Of a stretch of DNA of 60,691 nucleotides, positions 29,410 to 36,994 are shown one piece after another. Each line of letters starts with the position of its first letter. The first letter of the stretch is position 1. A program made the translations under genes and the position numbers. Below the pieces are notes generated by a model, which made no database searches, was not told where the DNA came from, and saw only the letters and a list, made by a program, of their open reading frames with translations. The stretch spans positions 1 through 60,691 of the forward strand of contig PNKH01000039.1 of assembly GCA_013822345.1 (NCBI GenBank), given 5' to 3'. Origin of the DNA: Isosphaera sp. GTDB lineage: Bacteria; Planctomycetota; Planctomycetia; Gemmatales; Gemmataceae.

Positions 29410-30411
29410 GTGTACCACCGCCGGCTGCCGGTGTACCTGCTGCTCGACTGCTCGGAGTCCCTGGCCGGGGAGCCGATCGAGGCCGTCGCGCAGGGCGTCG
29501 CGGCCCTGCTCGGCGACCTCCGCGGCGACCCGCAGGCGCTGGAGACGGTCCACCTGGCGGTGATCACGTTCGCCACCCGGGCCGAACTGGCGGTCCCGCT
29601 GACCGAGTTGCTCCAGTTCCAGCCGCCGAAGCTCCGGCTCGGGTCCGGGACGGCCCTCGGGGCGGCCCTCCGGCTGCTGGTGAAGTGCCTCGACCGGGAC
29701 GTGGTCCGGTCGTCCGCGACGCAGAAGGGCGACTGGAAGCCGGTCGTCCTGATCCTGACCGACGGGGAGCCGACCGACGAGTGGGAGCCGGCCGCGGACA
29801 AGGTCAAGGCGGACATCAGCGGAAAGCGGGCGAACGTGGTGGCGGTCGCCTGCGGGCCGGACGCCGCCGCCGACAAGCTCCGGCTGATCACCGACACCGT
29901 GCTGCGGGCGGCCGACCTCCAGCCGGGCACCCTGGGGGCGCTGTTCAAGTGGGTGTCGGCGTCCGTCGCGGCGGCGAGCGTCCGGCCGGACGCGACCGGG
30001 CTGCCGCCGCTGCCGGCCGGGGCGGTGGAGGCGACGACCCCGGGGGCCGGGCCGCGGCCGGACCCGGAGCGGTACGTGTTCCTGCACGCCCGGTGCGGGA
30101 AGAGCGGGCGGTTCTACCTGATGCGGTACGAGAAGCAAAGGCGGGGGTACGACGCGGTGGCCGCCCACCTGGCCGACGACTTCGACCTGGACGGGGTCGG
30201 GGGCGGCGGCCCGGCGGTGGCGGTGGACCGGCTCGGCCCGCCGCCGGCCTGCCCGGCGTGCGGGAACGACGCGGTGTCGTTCTGCGAGTGCGGGCGGCTG
30301 TTCTGCTCCCCGCCGCTGACCCGGCCGATGACCCTGGCCTGCCCGTGGTGCCGGAAGCAGGCCGACTACGCCCCCGGCGGCGGGTTCGACGTGACCCGCG
30401 GCCTCGGGTAG
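29410..30411 (+). CDS. TerY-like VWA protein with C-terminal zinc ribbon, copy 1
   Basis: A 333-residue protein. Residues 1-200 form a VWA domain of the TerY type: RRLPVYLLLDCSESLAGEPI with Asp13 in the MIDAS, AVITFATRAELAVPLTEL, and LILTDGEPTDEWEPA. The C-terminal half has a treble-clef or zinc-ribbon-like part with Cys pairs CPACG, CECG, FC and CPWC. In Ter stress-response systems TerY occurs with a PP2C phosphatase and a kinase (the TerY-P triad), as here. The GTG at 29410 is the start; the domain begins at once. Confidence 0.88.
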   Translation: MYHRRLPVYLLLDCSESLAGEPIEAVAQGVAALLGDLRGDPQALETVHLAVITFATRAELAVPLTELLQFQPPKLRLGSGTALGAALRLLVKCLDRDVVRSSATQKGDWKPVVLILTDGEPTDEWEPAADKVKADISGKRANVVAVACGPDAAADKLRLITDTVLRAADLQPGTLGALFKWVSASVAAASVRPDATGLPPLPAGAVEATTPGAGPRPDPERYVFLHARCGKSGRFYLMRYEKQRRGYDAVAAHLADDFDLDGVGGGGPAVAVDRLGPPPACPACGNDAVSFCECGRLFCSPPLTRPMTLACPWCRKQADYAPGGGFDVTRGLG

Positions 30412-30420
30412 GAGGCGCCG

Positions 30421-31431
30421 ATGAGCAGTTACCTCCGCCGGCTCCCGGTGTACCTGGTGCTGGACGTGTCCGAGTCGATGGCCGGGCCGGCGATCGACGC
30501 GGTGAACCGCGGGGTGCGGACCCTGGTCGACTCCCTGAAGGGGAACCCGCAGGCCCTGGAGACCGCGTACCTGAGCGTCATCACCTTCGCCCGGAAGGCC
30601 GAGCAGGTGGTCCCGCTCACCGAGCTGATGCGGTTCGCCCCGCCGCCGCTGTCGGTCCGGTCCGGCAGCGCCCTCGGGGCGGCGATGCGGCTCCTCCGCG
30701 ACTGCATCCGCCGGGAGGTGACGCAGACCACGGCGACCACCAAGGGCGACTACAAGCCGCTCGTCTTCCTGCTGACCGACGGCCAGCCGACCGACGACTG
30801 GGAGGCGGCCGCCCGGGAGCTGAAGATGGCGAACCCGCGGGTGGCGAACGTGTACGCCATCGGGTGCGGGCCGGACGTCGACCCGGACAGCCTGCGGGAG
30901 GTGTCGGACATCGTGCTGATGATGAACGACCTGAGTCCGGAGGGGTTCAAGAAGTTCTTCGTCTGGCTGTCCGCGTCGGTGCAGACGGCGAGCGTGAAGA
31001 TGGAGCGGGCGACTGGCCCGATCGAGATGCCGCCGCTGCCGGCCGGGGTGCGGGTGCCGGACGAGCGGGAGGAGTTCGACCCGACGCCCCGCCAGGTGTT
31101 CCTGCACGCCCGCTGCCAGACGACGAAGAAGCCGTTCCTGATGCGGTTCGGCCGGCGGCCGTGGGACGGGCGGTACGAGGCGATCGCGTCACACCCGCTG
31201 GACGTGCTCGAGTCGGACGCCGGGGACTTCCTCCCGCCGATCAACACCAGCATGCTGGACGGGTGCCCGCCGTGCCCGCACTGCGAGAACCCGGCGGCCG
31301 GGGCGTGCCCGTGCGGGACGCTGTTCTGCAACGCGGTCAACCCGAAGGGGCCGGTCGTCTGCCCGACGTGCCGGGCCCAGCTGACGGCCGGCGGCGGCGG
31401 GTCGTTCGACATCCGCCGGTCGATGGGCTGA
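30421..31431 (+). CDS. TerY-like VWA protein with C-terminal zinc ribbon, copy 2
   Basis: A 336-residue paralogue of the preceding gene, 9 bases downstream. VWA: RRLPVYLVLDVSESMAGPAI (Asp15 of the MIDAS), SVITFARKAEQVVPLTEL and FLLTDGQPTDDWE. The C-terminal part carries VFLHARCQTTKKPFLMRFGR, also seen in copy 1 as VFLHARCGKSGRFYLMRY, and Cys motifs CPPCPHC, CPCG, FC and CPTC. The ending FDIRRSMG echoes FDVTRGLG of copy 1. Role inferred from family: a metal-bound scaffold for the kinase/phosphatase pair. Confidence 0.88.
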   Translation: MSSYLRRLPVYLVLDVSESMAGPAIDAVNRGVRTLVDSLKGNPQALETAYLSVITFARKAEQVVPLTELMRFAPPPLSVRSGSALGAAMRLLRDCIRREVTQTTATTKGDYKPLVFLLTDGQPTDDWEAAARELKMANPRVANVYAIGCGPDVDPDSLREVSDIVLMMNDLSPEGFKKFFVWLSASVQTASVKMERATGPIEMPPLPAGVRVPDEREEFDPTPRQVFLHARCQTTKKPFLMRFGRRPWDGRYEAIASHPLDVLESDAGDFLPPINTSMLDGCPPCPHCENPAAGACPCGTLFCNAVNPKGPVVCPTCRAQLTAGGGGSFDIRRSMG

Positions 31432-31552
31432 CCGGAACGGTTTCACGACCGGAAGCCCCGGTTCGAGTCGCCGCTCGGGGCGTTGCGGGCCGCCCCGCCC
31501 GCATCGCCGCGAGCGGCGGACAAGAAGTTCCCGAACACCCCGGAGGAGACCC

Positions 31553-32200
31553 ATGCCCGAGTTCACCGGCCGCCGGCTCCCGATCTACCTCGTGTTGGAC
31601 TGCTCCGGGTCGATGTCCGGGGAGCCGATCGAGGCCGTCCGACAGGGGGTCCGGGCCCTGCTCGCGGACCTCCGCGGCGACCCGCAGGCGCTGGAGACGG
31701 CGTTCCTGTCGGTCATCACGTTCGACAGCGGGGCCCGCCAGGTCAGCCCGCTCACCGAGCTGATGTCGTTCCAGGAGCCGACCCTGGAGGCGTCCGGGAG
31801 CACCGCCCTCGGCGAGGCCCTGAAACTGCTGGAGCTGGCGGTCGACAAGGAGGTGCGGAAGGCGACCCCGACCCAGAAGGGGGACTGGCGGCCGCTCGTG
31901 TTCCTGATGACCGACGGGCAGCCGACCGACGCCTGGGAGGCGGCGGCCGACGCGGTCAAGCTGCGGAAGCTCGGGAACGTGATCGCGTGCGCCGCCGGGC
32001 CGGGGGCGGACGTGAACCCGCTGAAGCGGGTCACCGAGGTGGTGGTGAAGCTCGACAACCTCCAGCCGGACACCCTGAAGCAGTTCTTCCGGTGGGTGTC
32101 GGACTCGATCAAGACGACCTCGGCGAGCGTCGCCCAGGTGGCCGCCGACGGGCCGATCGACCTGCCGCCGCCGCCGCCGAAGATCACCATCGTCCCGTAG
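31553..32200 (+). CDS. TerY-like VWA protein, short form without zinc ribbon
   Basis: A 215-residue TerY-like protein made of the VWA domain alone: RRLPIYLVLDCSGSMSGEPI (Asp16, Ser18, Ser20), SVITFDSGARQVSPLTELMS and FLMTDGQPTDAWEAA. It has a short proline tail and no Cys pairs. This is the form found in classical TerY-P triads. GGAGGAG at 31542-31548 supports the ATG at 31553. The PP2C gene follows 19 bases later. Confidence 0.92.
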   Translation: MPEFTGRRLPIYLVLDCSGSMSGEPIEAVRQGVRALLADLRGDPQALETAFLSVITFDSGARQVSPLTELMSFQEPTLEASGSTALGEALKLLELAVDKEVRKATPTQKGDWRPLVFLMTDGQPTDAWEAAADAVKLRKLGNVIACAAGPGADVNPLKRVTEVVVKLDNLQPDTLKQFFRWVSDSIKTTSASVAQVAADGPIDLPPPPPKITIVP

Positions 32201-32219
32201 CCCCGGACCCCCGCCCCCC

Positions 32220-34118
32220 ATGCTGACCCCACTGGACCAGGCCGAGCTGGCCGCCGCCCTCCGGGCGGCCCTCGGCCTCCAGGCAAGGGACCCGGCGAAG
32301 GAACTGCCGGCCCAGGTCGTCCGCCGCCTGCTCCCGGACCCGCACGTCCGGGAGCGGGTCCAGGCGGCCGTCGCCCGGCGGCTCGCGGCCATGCTCCTGA
32401 TGGCCGCCCGGGACCGGCTCGGGCTGCCGACCGGGGCGGTCGACCTGACGCCCCACCGGTCCCTGTGGGAGGCGTTCGTCACCTGGGCGGGCGGGGCGAA
32501 CGGGGCGTGGGAGCGGGAGGTGTACGGGGCGGTGATGGACGCGGTCGGCGACGGGCTCGCGCCGAAGCCGGCGGCGGCCGCCGCGCCGGCCACGGCCCCG
32601 GCCCCGGTTGCGGCGTCCCCGCCGGCGCGCGGGCGGGGCCCGGTCCGCGTCTCGCCGTCCGGCCAGCCGCAGAACCTGGCGGATAAACTGTACAAGGGGC
32701 CGGCGGCGCAGGCCGCGCCGCCGCGGCCCGACCCGCCCCCGCCGCAGGACCTCGCGAAGAAGCTGTACAAGGGGCCGGCGGCGCAGGCCGGGCCCGAACC
32801 GCCGAAGCCGACCGGCCTCCACCCGGACGCGGGGAAGTCGCCACCCAACGCCCTCAGCCCGAACCCGGCCGGTCTGCCCGAGAAGGCCAAGGAGTACATG
32901 ACCCCGCCGCCCGACCCCGCCCCGGCCGCCGATCCGCCCCCCGCCGACCCGGCCCCGCCGCCGGCCGTCACCGGGCCGGTATGGCGGTACATCCCGCCGC
33001 CGGACGACATCCCGGACCCGCACGCCGAGTCCGACGCCTGCGAGGCGGCCGACCCGCCGGCCGGGTTCCGCCTGTTCGGGGCCCGGGTCCGCGGGAAGAA
33101 GCACAAGCACGACGGCACCCACTGCGACGACTGGTTCGAGTTCGACCGGGCCGGCGACTGGACGGTGGTCGCCGTCGCCGACGGGGCCGGGTCGAAGAAG
33201 TTCTCCCGAGTCGGGGCGAAGGCCGCGTGCGAGGCGGCCGTCCGGGTGCTGGCCGAAGAGTTGCCGGCGGTCGAGATGGAGGCCGACCGGCTGGCCGACG
33301 GGTGGACGGCCGGCCTCGACCGGCCCGAGCCGGCCCTGGCCTTCGCCGACCCCGGGATCGACGCGGTCCGCCAGCTCCTGCACGCCGCGGTCAACCGGGC
33401 GTACGAGGCGGTGGTGGCGGCCGCCGCCCGGCGGGCCGCGGACCCGGACCACGCCAAGGTCCTCGGCCGCCCGCTCGACATCGGCGACCTGTCCTGCACC
33501 CTCCTGCTCGCCGCCCACCGGCCGGTCCGGATCGACGGGAAGGACGCCGACTTCGTCCTCGCCTGCCAGGTCGGGGACGGGCTGGTCGGGGTGGTCGACG
33601 GGAACGGCGACGCCCACCCGCTCGGGTCGGCCGACAGCGGCGGGTTCTCCGGCGAGACCGAGTTCCTGACCTCAGACGGGAAGCGCGACGCCGCCTACCT
33701 CGACCGCAAAGTGGCCGCTTTCATCGGCCCGGTCGGGGCGCTCTTGGTCATGACCGACGGGGTCGCCGACGACTACTTCCCGGCCCCGGCCGAACTCGGC
33801 CGGCTGTGGGCCGACCTCCTCGCCAACGGCATCCCGGACGGGGCCGCCCCCGGCCAGGCGGCCGACGACGGGGACGAGGTCGAGGTGGTCGGGCCGGACC
33901 CGCGGCAGAAGGTGAAGCTGCGGTCGGCGGCGGCCGTCGCCGGGCGGCTCGGGACGACGGTCGGGGAGCTGTTGAAGGACCCGGCCGCGCTCCGCGGGCT
34001 GGGCGTCCCCGGGGACACGCCCGCGGACCGGCTGCGGCTGTGGCTGGACGCGTACGTCGTGCGCGGGTCGTTCGACGACCGGACCCTGGTCGTCCTCCAC
34101 CGGGAGGGGGCGCCGTGA
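32220..34118 (+). CDS. PP2C-family protein phosphatase with long proline-rich linker
   Basis: A 632-residue protein. Residues 1-110 are a helical domain (LDQAELAAALRAALGLQARD). Residues 120-260 are Pro/Ala-rich and hold two copies of a KLYKGPAAQA motif. The phosphatase domain starts at about 285: HCDDWFEFDRAGDWTVVAVA, DGAGSKKFSRVGAKAA, a QVGDGLVGVV strand, VMTDGVADDYF and GSFDDRTLVVL, with the Asp residues that bind the two metals. It would dephosphorylate Ser/Thr on substrates of the next gene's kinase. The stop overlaps the kinase GTG by 4 bases, so the pair is translationally coupled. Confidence 0.92.
   Translation: MLTPLDQAELAAALRAALGLQARDPAKELPAQVVRRLLPDPHVRERVQAAVARRLAAMLLMAARDRLGLPTGAVDLTPHRSLWEAFVTWAGGANGAWEREVYGAVMDAVGDGLAPKPAAAAAPATAPAPVAASPPARGRGPVRVSPSGQPQNLADKLYKGPAAQAAPPRPDPPPPQDLAKKLYKGPAAQAGPEPPKPTGLHPDAGKSPPNALSPNPAGLPEKAKEYMTPPPDPAPAADPPPADPAPPPAVTGPVWRYIPPPDDIPDPHAESDACEAADPPAGFRLFGARVRGKKHKHDGTHCDDWFEFDRAGDWTVVAVADGAGSKKFSRVGAKAACEAAVRVLAEELPAVEMEADRLADGWTAGLDRPEPALAFADPGIDAVRQLLHAAVNRAYEAVVAAAARRAADPDHAKVLGRPLDIGDLSCTLLLAAHRPVRIDGKDADFVLACQVGDGLVGVVDGNGDAHPLGSADSGGFSGETEFLTSDGKRDAAYLDRKVAAFIGPVGALLVMTDGVADDYFPAPAELGRLWADLLANGIPDGAAPGQAADDGDEVEVVGPDPRQKVKLRSAAAVAGRLGTTVGELLKDPAALRGLGVPGDTPADRLRLWLDAYVVRGSFDDRTLVVLHREGAP
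32688..32789 (+). repeat. Direct repeat coding for a linear motif in the PP2C linker
   Basis: The same 27 bases, starting CTGTACAAGGGGCCGGCG, occur at 32688-32714 and 32763-32789, 75 bases apart. They encode LYKGPAAQA twice in the proline-rich linker. Confidence 0.85.
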
Positions 34119-35542
34119 GCAAGCGGTCGGGCCAGACCAAGGACGGCCGGACGGTCGAGTACGTCGAGGTCCCGGACCCGCCGATGGGCGGGATGAAGAA
34201 GGTCTACTTCAGCCCGGACCGGTCGTACGTCGTCGCCTTCTTCCACGACCCGCAGGCGGCCGCGGACGCGAACCGGCACGCCCGCCTCGACGCCGTCCTC
34301 GGGCGGTTCAACCCGACCACCGACCCGGAGGCCGGGGAGTACTGGAAGAAGCTGTTCTGCTGGCCGACCGGGGTGCTGAACCGCCCGACCCTCGGGGTGG
34401 TCGCCCCGGCCTACCCGCCCGGGTACTTCTTCGAGACCGGCCCGTTCAAGGGGAAGGAGAAGAAGGGGAAGTGGTTCTCCAGCCCGAAGCTCCGCTCGTA
34501 CCTGCCGGAGGCGGAGCGCGGCGACTGGCGGAACTACTTCCAGATCTGCATCCTGATCAGCCGGGCGGTCCGCCGCCTCCACCAGGCCGGGCTCGCCCAC
34601 TCCGACCTGTCGTGCAACAACGTCCTGATCGACCCGTCCCGCGGGCTGAGCGTGGTCATCGACATCGACTCGCTCGTCGTCCCCGGGATGTTCCCGCCGG
34701 ACGTCCTCGGCACCCCCGGGTACATCGCCCCGGAGGTGCTGGGCACCACCCACCTGCCGGTCCGCGACCCGAAGCGCGTCCACCCGAGCGCCCGCACCGA
34801 CCAGCACGCCCTGGCCGTGCTGATCTACGAGTACCTCCTGTTCCGCCACCCGCTCCGCGGGCCGAAGATCTACTCCGCCGCCTCGGCCGAGGAGGACGAG
34901 CACCTCGGGCTCGGCGCGAAGGCGACGTTCGTCGAGCACCCGACCGACCGCTCGAACCGCCCGCCGGACCTCCGGCCGACGGTCGCCGACCTCGGCCCGC
35001 AGCTGGCCGACCTGTTCGGGCGGTCGTTCGTCGCCGGGCTCCACGCCCCGGACAAGCGGCCGGGGGCCATCGAATGGGAGCGCGGCCTCGTGAAGACGTG
35101 GGACCTGCTCCACCCGTGCCTCGGGCCGAAGTGCCCGAGCAAGTGGTTCGTCCTGCACGGGACGACCGCCGGGCCGTGCCCGTTCTGCGGGGCGAAGCCG
35201 CCCGGCCCGGTCCCGGTGCTGCGGCTGCGGAAGGAGGTCCGGCCGGGGCAGTGGCTGCCGGACGCGAACCTCGTCGTCCACGACGCCGGGCTCGGGCTGT
35301 TCGACTGGCACGTCCTGGCCAACGTGTTCCCCGGCGAGCGGGCCGACCGCACCCGCCGCGGGTACTTCGCCCGCCACCAGGGGAAGTGGCTCCTGGTGAA
35401 CGAGGGCCTTGCGTCGCTTACCTCCCCGGCCGGCAGCCCCGTCCCGCCGGGGGCGGCGGTCGAGCTGAAGCCGGGGGCGGCGTTCCGGCTCAGCAAGGAG
35501 CCGAACGGCCGGCTCGCCGTCCCCGACTTCCTCCCGGGCTGA
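34115..35542 (+). CDS. TerY-P-type Ser/Thr protein kinase with zinc ribbon and C-terminal beta domain
   Basis: A 475-residue protein read from the GTG at 34115. A divergent kinase domain covers about residues 1-330: VYFSPDRSYVVAFFHD at the start, catalytic loop GLAHSDLSCNNVLIDPS (HSD for HRD), DIDS in place of DFG, and GTPGYIAPEVL as activation segment. A zinc-ribbon-like module follows (PCLGPKCPSKW ... GPCPFCG), then a beta-rich domain with FDWHVLANVFPGERADR and WLLVNEGL, typical of kinases of the TerY-P triad. With the PP2C and TerY neighbours it forms a reversible phosphorylation module. Confidence 0.9.
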   Translation: MSKRSGQTKDGRTVEYVEVPDPPMGGMKKVYFSPDRSYVVAFFHDPQAAADANRHARLDAVLGRFNPTTDPEAGEYWKKLFCWPTGVLNRPTLGVVAPAYPPGYFFETGPFKGKEKKGKWFSSPKLRSYLPEAERGDWRNYFQICILISRAVRRLHQAGLAHSDLSCNNVLIDPSRGLSVVIDIDSLVVPGMFPPDVLGTPGYIAPEVLGTTHLPVRDPKRVHPSARTDQHALAVLIYEYLLFRHPLRGPKIYSAASAEEDEHLGLGAKATFVEHPTDRSNRPPDLRPTVADLGPQLADLFGRSFVAGLHAPDKRPGAIEWERGLVKTWDLLHPCLGPKCPSKWFVLHGTTAGPCPFCGAKPPGPVPVLRLRKEVRPGQWLPDANLVVHDAGLGLFDWHVLANVFPGERADRTRRGYFARHQGKWLLVNEGLASLTSPAGSPVPPGAAVELKPGAAFRLSKEPNGRLAVPDFLPG

Positions 35543-35548
35543 CCGCAC

Positions 35549-36880
35549 ATGACCCCGAACCCCGACCAGGCCCGGGCCGACCTCCAGCACCTCCTCGACG
35601 GGGCGGCCGACGGGGATGTCGTCCGGATCGACCCGCCGCGGGAGCGGCCGGGGCCGGTGGTGGTGCGGTCGGGGGTGACGGTCGAGGGGGCGGGGTGCAC
35701 GGTGTGGGGGCAGACCGGGCCGGTGGTGATCGTCCGCGGGCCGAACGCGGTCCTGAAGGACCTGCGGATCGAGCACACCGCCGACGGGGCGGACGCCGGG
35801 CCGGCCCCCGGGGTGGCGCTGTGGGTCGAGGGGGCCGGGCTCGGGCTAGAGAACGTGACCGTCCGTGGGGCGGTGGTCGGGCTGGCGGCCGAGGCCGGCG
35901 AGTGGCGGTACCCGCACCAGTTGAACCTCGGCGGGCTGGCCGCCGGGATGCCGCACGACCTGCGGCTGCGGGTCGCGGTCCCGGTCCCGTGCCAGCTCAC
36001 GTCCGAGGTCGCCGGGGTGGTGCTGGAGCCGCGGACGCTCGGGCCCGGGTGCCACGAGGTGCGGCTGCGGGCCGAGGCGATGCTGCGGGACACGCTGGTG
36101 TTCGGGACGATCGGGATCAAGACCGCGTTCCTGCGGCGGGAGATCGTGCTGAACGCCCACTTCCTGTCCCCGGCCGACGGCCTGCCCGACCCGGCCCGCG
36201 GCCAGGGCCGGGTGGTGTGGGAGCCGCCGGACTGGGCCGGCCTGGTCGCGGCCGGCCCGCCGGCCGTCGCCGCCGCGCCGTCGGTGCTGCCGACCCCGGC
36301 GATCCCGAACCCGCCGCCGCGGGCCGTCCCGGACATCCCGCCGCCGCCGGAGGCGCGACCCGCGGCGGCTGCCCCACCGCCGCCCGCCGTGAGCCCTCCG
36401 CCAGCGCCGGTGCCGCCGCCGGTCGTCGCCGCGCCGCGGGCCCCGGCGTCGCCGCCCCCGCCGCCGACGATGCGGCCGACCAAGACCATCAAGGGGCCGC
36501 TCCTGGGGTCGCTGTTCACCTCGCCGCCGGTGAAGAGCCCGCCGGTCGCGGCGTCGCCCCCGCCGCCGGAATCGCCCCCGCCGGCCGCCCCGAAGCCGCT
36601 CAAGAAGCCGGGCCTGACGCTCGGCGGGGCGTTCGCGCCGAAGCCGCCGGCCCCGGCGGCGCCGCCGGTCGCCCCGCCGCCACCGCCGCCGCCGGACGAC
36701 CCGGGGCTGAACTTCGACTTCGACACCAGCAGCCCCGGCGACCAGGTTGACCTGGAGTTGGAGGCGCCGCCGGCCCCGCCGGCCCCGCCGCCGCCGGCCG
36801 GACCGCCGAAGATGCGGTTCCGCCCGTCGAGCGGGTCGCCGCTGTTCGGCCCGAAGCCGCCGACCGACCCGCCCGCCTGA
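35549..36880 (+). CDS. Beta-helix N-terminus with long proline-rich tail
   Basis: A 443-residue protein. Residues of about 15-110 look like a short right-handed beta-helix (GDVVRIDPPRERPGPVVVRS, VTVEGAGCTVW, VLKDLRIEHT, LGLENVTVRGAVVG), then a beta-rich part to residue 215. The rest is a disordered tail of Pro and Ala with short spaced motifs such as KTIKGPLLGSLF, LTLGGAF and SPLFGPKPP. It follows the kinase by 6 bases, so it is probably co-translated. The tail looks like a scaffold or a kinase substrate; this is inference. Confidence 0.78.
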   Translation: MTPNPDQARADLQHLLDGAADGDVVRIDPPRERPGPVVVRSGVTVEGAGCTVWGQTGPVVIVRGPNAVLKDLRIEHTADGADAGPAPGVALWVEGAGLGLENVTVRGAVVGLAAEAGEWRYPHQLNLGGLAAGMPHDLRLRVAVPVPCQLTSEVAGVVLEPRTLGPGCHEVRLRAEAMLRDTLVFGTIGIKTAFLRREIVLNAHFLSPADGLPDPARGQGRVVWEPPDWAGLVAAGPPAVAAAPSVLPTPAIPNPPPRAVPDIPPPPEARPAAAAPPPPAVSPPPAPVPPPVVAAPRAPASPPPPPTMRPTKTIKGPLLGSLFTSPPVKSPPVAASPPPPESPPPAAPKPLKKPGLTLGGAFAPKPPAPAAPPVAPPPPPPPDDPGLNFDFDTSSPGDQVDLELEAPPAPPAPPPPAGPPKMRFRPSSGSPLFGPKPPTDPPA

Positions 36881-36895
36881 CGGCCGGGCCCGACC

Positions 36896-36949
36896 AGCCC
36901 GCGGCGCGAGCAAGGGCTCCGGCCCCCGCCCTTGCTCGCGCCGCGGGCT
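36896..36949. repeat. Perfect 22-bp inverted repeat
   Basis: Arms 36896-36917 and 36928-36949 are perfect complements (AGCCCGCGGCGCGAGCAAGG). It separates the Ter-like genes from the calcium ATPase. Confidence 0.9.
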
Positions 36950-36994
36950 CGTAAAATACGCCCCACCGACCCGTCCGCCCGGAGTGCCCCGCCG

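Noticed and set aside
32220-34118. FHA or other phosphopeptide-binding domain in the PP2C linker
   Set aside because: The linker is low-complexity Pro/Ala with short repeats; no beta-sandwich pattern is visible.
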